In this document: positions 7,654-9,725 of the stretch, one piece after another | Position numbering within the stretch: position 1 is the first letter of the stretch | Layout: every line of letters begins with the position of its first letter | Program-made: the position numbers and the translations under genes | DNA from: an uncultured Synergistia bacterium | GTDB taxonomy: Bacteria > Eremiobacterota > SpSt-956 > JAKJGF01 | Length of the DNA: 9,725 nt | Assembly (NCBI GenBank): GCA_937888925.1 | Contig: CALARM010000467.1 | Span: 1 to 9,725 of the forward strand | Direction: 5' to 3' | The notes under the pieces: model-generated | The model's input: only the letters and a program-made list of their open reading frames with translations | Told to the model about the DNA's origin: nothing | Database searches by the model: none

Positions 7654-8169
7654 ATGAGTGCAATTGATTTTTGTATAGAGTGTGAGAGTAAAAACATCGA
7701 ATATATAACTAAACTTGAAGAATTAAATATAAGAGGAGATAAAATAACTGTTACTGTTACATATTGGCACTGTAAAGATTGTGGAGAAGATTTTGAACAG
7801 ATGAATAAAGATAATGATTATCTGGATGTTGCATATCGTATTTATCGAAAACGACATAACATGTTACAGCCGGAAGAGATAAGGAATTTAAGAAAAAAAT
7901 ATAATCTTACACAGGGAGAACTTGCGGAGATATTATGACTTGGATTAGCCACACTGTCACATTATGAAAAAGGAGTATTACAGGATTTTGCTTATGATAA
8001 TCTTTTGAAACTATTGCATGATCCAATAAATCTTTATAAATTATTAAAACAAAAGCCAGATGCTGTAAGTAAAGAAAAATATAATAAATTAATTGATGAT
8101 TACAATTTAAAAGAGTCAGATGAATGGCCATTCAACTTAAAGAAAAAAGAAATAGAAGCTGTCATTTAG
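7654..8169 (+). pseudogene. MqsA/YgiT-type zinc-finger plus HTH antitoxin, interrupted by an in-frame TGA
   Basis: The first 94 codons give CIEC (7-10) and CKDCG (40-44), the paired zinc-binding knuckles of the YgiT/MqsA type (the CxxCG_CxxCG_HTH group). A linker follows, then the start of an XRE-like helix-turn-helix, PEEIRNLRKKYNLTQGELAE (73-92). TGA at 7936-7938 is codon 95. The same frame then continues as LGLATLSHYEKG (recognition helix) and 64 more codons to TAG at 8167-8169, all typical of the family. Relatives have Gly at the stop position, so GGA to TGA is a simple explanation. Without read-through the product keeps the zinc finger but loses half the DNA-binding domain. No internal ATG allows restart of the tail. 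Such proteins normally repress and neutralise a paired toxin. No intact partner is next to it, and the truncated DUF2442 gene upstream is the only candidate relic. A sequencing error is the other explanation. Confidence 0.8.
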
Positions 8170-8511
8170 GGGAGATATTATAAATTCACCATTGTATAAA
8201 AACATACGATTATTAATTTCTCATTATTATTTTTTGTATTCTCATATTATTTTGCTCTTACCTGGATATTTTTTATAAAATATTAAGATATTACAGGGAA
8301 TATGTTTTTATCTCTTGAATATATTAAATAAATATATACTTGATAATATTTTTTTATTAACCTTACAAATAAATTATTTCGATAACTATCTCCAGATGAA
8401 CTTTTATCTGAAGCTTTATTTTACATCATAAAGAGGTAAATTCCTATATTATTAAATTATACCGGTAAAGGACAAATCCAGACAGTTAACTTTTAGAAAG
8501 AAGGTAAAATT
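8170..8511. other. AT-rich intergenic stretch without a gene
   Basis: These 342 nt contain no open frame with a ribosome site and no tRNA-like or rRNA-like pattern. They are very rich in A and T tracts (for example around 8311-8360), which favours bent DNA and chance promoter-like hexamers. The only hairpin noticed is weak: CAGAT (8393-8397) with ATCTG (8406-8410), not followed by a clean T-run. The stretch ends in the leader of the coiled-coil gene. Confidence 0.6.
8420..8450 (+). promoter_or_regulatory. Weak promoter candidate for the coiled-coil gene
   Basis: TTTACA (8420-8425) and TATATT (8445-8450) are separated by 19 nt, longer than ideal. It lies about 60 nt before the ATG at 8512. 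The A+T background makes other placements equally possible, so this is only the most reasonable of several weak choices. Confidence 0.2.
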
Positions 8512-9725
8512 ATGAATATTAGTTTTGAAAATCTGAAGAAGTTCTTTGATAAAATCAAATCTGTCGGATTTTTCGAAAGACTTTTTTTCTGGAAGAATAT
8601 TTCTTCTTTAAGCTATGATGCCTATGAAGAATTCAAAACCTTATCTACCGAGGTTACCGGCCTCAGAGAAAATATTAAGCAGGTTGATAATTTAAAAGAC
8701 GATATAAATAAAATCGATAAGGAATTTTCTATTGCTAAAAATACAATAGAGCAGAATAATAAAATATTACAGCAAAAAGAATCCGAAATAGGAAGATTAG
8801 AAGAAGCAAAATTAAAAAATGAAGAAAAAATCCTTGAGCTTAATAAGGAAATATCATCATATAAAGGAACAATAGATCAGCACAATAAATTACTTCGGGA
8901 AAAAGAAAGTGAAATAGGAAGACTTGAAGAGGCAAATAAAAAAAATCAGGAAAAAATCTTTGAACTGAATAAGGAAGTAACTGTTTTAAAAGGGACTATA
9001 GAACAGAATAATAAAACATTACAGCAGAAAGAAACTGAAATAGGCCGGCTTGAAGAAAGCAATTCAAAAAATGAGGGAAAAATTCTTGAGCTTAATAAAG
9101 AGCTCTCTTCTTATAAAGGAACTATAGAACAGAATAATAAATTATTCCAGGCAAAAGAAAGTGAAATAGGAAGGCTTGAAGAAGCCAATGAGAAAAATAC
9201 TAAAAGAATAATTGAACTGGAAAAAGAAATAAATGTTTATAAAAATACGACAGAGGCAAATAACAGAGAGTTACAGGTTAAAGAAAAAGAACTCGGAAAA
9301 CTCAGAGAATCTGATGACAAAAACAGGCAGAGAATTACTGAACAGGAAAAAGAAATTCTCCTGGCCCGTAATAATATAGAACAGAATAATAAAGAACTAC
9401 AGAATAAAGAAAAGGAAATTGGTAAGTTTAAAGAGGCTGATGATAAGAACAGACAGAGAATTATAGAACTTGAAAAGGAAATTATTTCTTATAAATCTGC
9501 CCTTGAACAATATAATAAAAATTTACAGGCAAAGGAAAAAGAACTTGGAAAACTTAAAGAATCTGATGATAAAAACAGACAGAGAATTATAGAAAAGGAA
9601 CAGGAAATACTTTTATTACGAAATACTATAGAGCAGAATAATAAAGATTTACAGAATAAAGAAAAGGAAATTGGTAAGTTTAAAGAGGCTGACGATAAGA
9701 ACAGGCAGAGAATTATAGAACTTGA
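8512..9725 (+). CDS. Long repetitive coiled-coil protein of unknown function (3' end outside the window)
   Basis: The ATG at 8512 follows AGAAAGAAGG, with 7 nt between the AAGG and the start. 404 codons are visible and the frame is still open at the edge. Residues 1-50 are not repetitive: an aromatic, amphipathic start (FFDKIKSVGFFERLFFWK, 11-28) and SSLSYDAYEEF. There is no signal peptide or membrane segment, so a cytoplasmic protein is likely. Residues 51-77 begin the coil. From T78, eight copies of a 42-residue unit follow, typified by TIEQNNK-LQ-KE-EIGRLEEA-KN-KI-ELNKEI. Each unit is six heptads, with I/L usual at the second position of each heptad and frequent Asn or Lys at the other core position. 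The chain is extremely rich in E, K, N and Q. It would form a long, charged rod. What lies beyond the window may be more coil or a terminal domain. I do not recognise the family. Scaffold, SMC-like arm or surface-type coiled coils cannot be separated from this part alone. Confidence 0.88.
   Translation, partial: MNISFENLKKFFDKIKSVGFFERLFFWKNISSLSYDAYEEFKTLSTEVTGLRENIKQVDNLKDDINKIDKEFSIAKNTIEQNNKILQQKESEIGRLEEAKLKNEEKILELNKEISSYKGTIDQHNKLLREKESEIGRLEEANKKNQEKIFELNKEVTVLKGTIEQNNKTLQQKETEIGRLEESNSKNEGKILELNKELSSYKGTIEQNNKLFQAKESEIGRLEEANEKNTKRIIELEKEINVYKNTTEANNRELQVKEKELGKLRESDDKNRQRITEQEKEILLARNNIEQNNKELQNKEKEIGKFKEADDKNRQRIIELEKEIISYKSALEQYNKNLQAKEKELGKLKESDDKNRQRIIEKEQEILLLRNTIEQNNKDLQNKEKEIGKFKEADDKNRQRIIEL
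8743..9725 (+). repeat. Tandem 126-bp coding repeats, at least 7.8 copies
   Basis: Units begin at 8743, 8869, 8995, 9121, 9247, 9373, 9499 and 9625, with no indels between copies; the last is cut by the window edge. Copies 1-4 share the EIGRLEEA/S version and copies 5-8 the E(L/I)GK-x-(K/R)E-(S/A)DDKNRQRI version. Copies 6 and 8 match at 95 of the 101 visible bases, clearly closer to each other than to copy 7 between them. This indicates recent duplication of a 252-bp double unit. The exact multiple of three and of seven residues keeps both frame and heptad register. Confidence 0.93.

Noticed and set aside
7479..7697. Minus-strand open frame of 72 codons
   Set aside because: It overlaps the DUF2442 remnant and the start of the zinc-finger gene, has no ribosome site, and reads as a leucine-rich shadow.
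7936..7938. Reassigned UGA codon (Trp or Gly genetic code)
   Set aside because: hicB terminates with UGA in its ATGA overlap with hicA, and more than 2100 addA/addB codons contain no in-frame UGA while using UGG for Trp.
7907..8131. Minus-strand open frame of 74 codons opposite the antitoxin tail
   Set aside because: The plus-strand frame here continues as recognisable antitoxin sequence, so this hydrophobic translation is its shadow.
8743..9725. CRISPR array
   Set aside because: The 126-bp units are contiguous, in frame and without unique spacers; they encode heptad repeats.

Overview
The window looks like an AT-rich bacterial chromosome segment with ordinary Shine-Dalgarno-led genes and the standard bacterial code. 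UGA ends hicB inside an ATGA overlap, and Trp is encoded by TGG. I cannot name the phylum. The left two thirds is less AT-rich than the right third. By hand count, one 60-base line in the helicase gene has 28 G+C and one in the coiled-coil repeats has 17.

Layout. Positions 1-93 hold the last 30 codons of an unrecognised plus-strand gene. It converges on a minus-strand operon, addB (TTG start, 6563 to 3447) then addA (3443 to 141), separated by 3 nt. This encodes a two-subunit RecBCD-type helicase-nuclease. AddA has all the superfamily 1 helicase motifs plus a RecB-type nuclease. AddB has a dead motor and a second RecB-type nuclease. Both nuclease domains carry a four-cysteine iron-sulfur signature, whereas the textbook Bacillus enzyme has one only in AddB.

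Upstream of addB on the same strand lies a compact hicB-hicA toxin-antitoxin pair (7138 to 6714), and beyond it an 84-bp imperfect palindrome (7167-7250) that resembles a small non-autonomous element. On the plus strand, a near-consensus extended -10 promoter (7376-7404) drives the decayed end of a second accessory module. This consists of a truncated DUF2442-type gene (7431-7577) and an MqsA/YgiT-type zinc-finger plus helix-turn-helix antitoxin gene interrupted by an in-frame TGA (7654-8169). Positions 6700-8170 are therefore a small toxin-antitoxin island, half alive and half in decay.

After a 342-nt AT-rich gap with no gene, a plus-strand gene starts at 8512 and runs off the window. It encodes a non-membrane N-terminal region followed by a long coiled coil of at least eight tandem 42-residue (126-bp, six-heptad) repeats. 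Its later copies show a higher-order 252-bp period. Its function is not recognisable from what is visible.

The clearest functional statement is DNA double-strand-break end processing by AddAB. I see no strong evidence for a wholly new system. The best leads are the dual iron-sulfur AddAB, the expanding coiled-coil repeat gene, and the antitoxin with its internal UGA.
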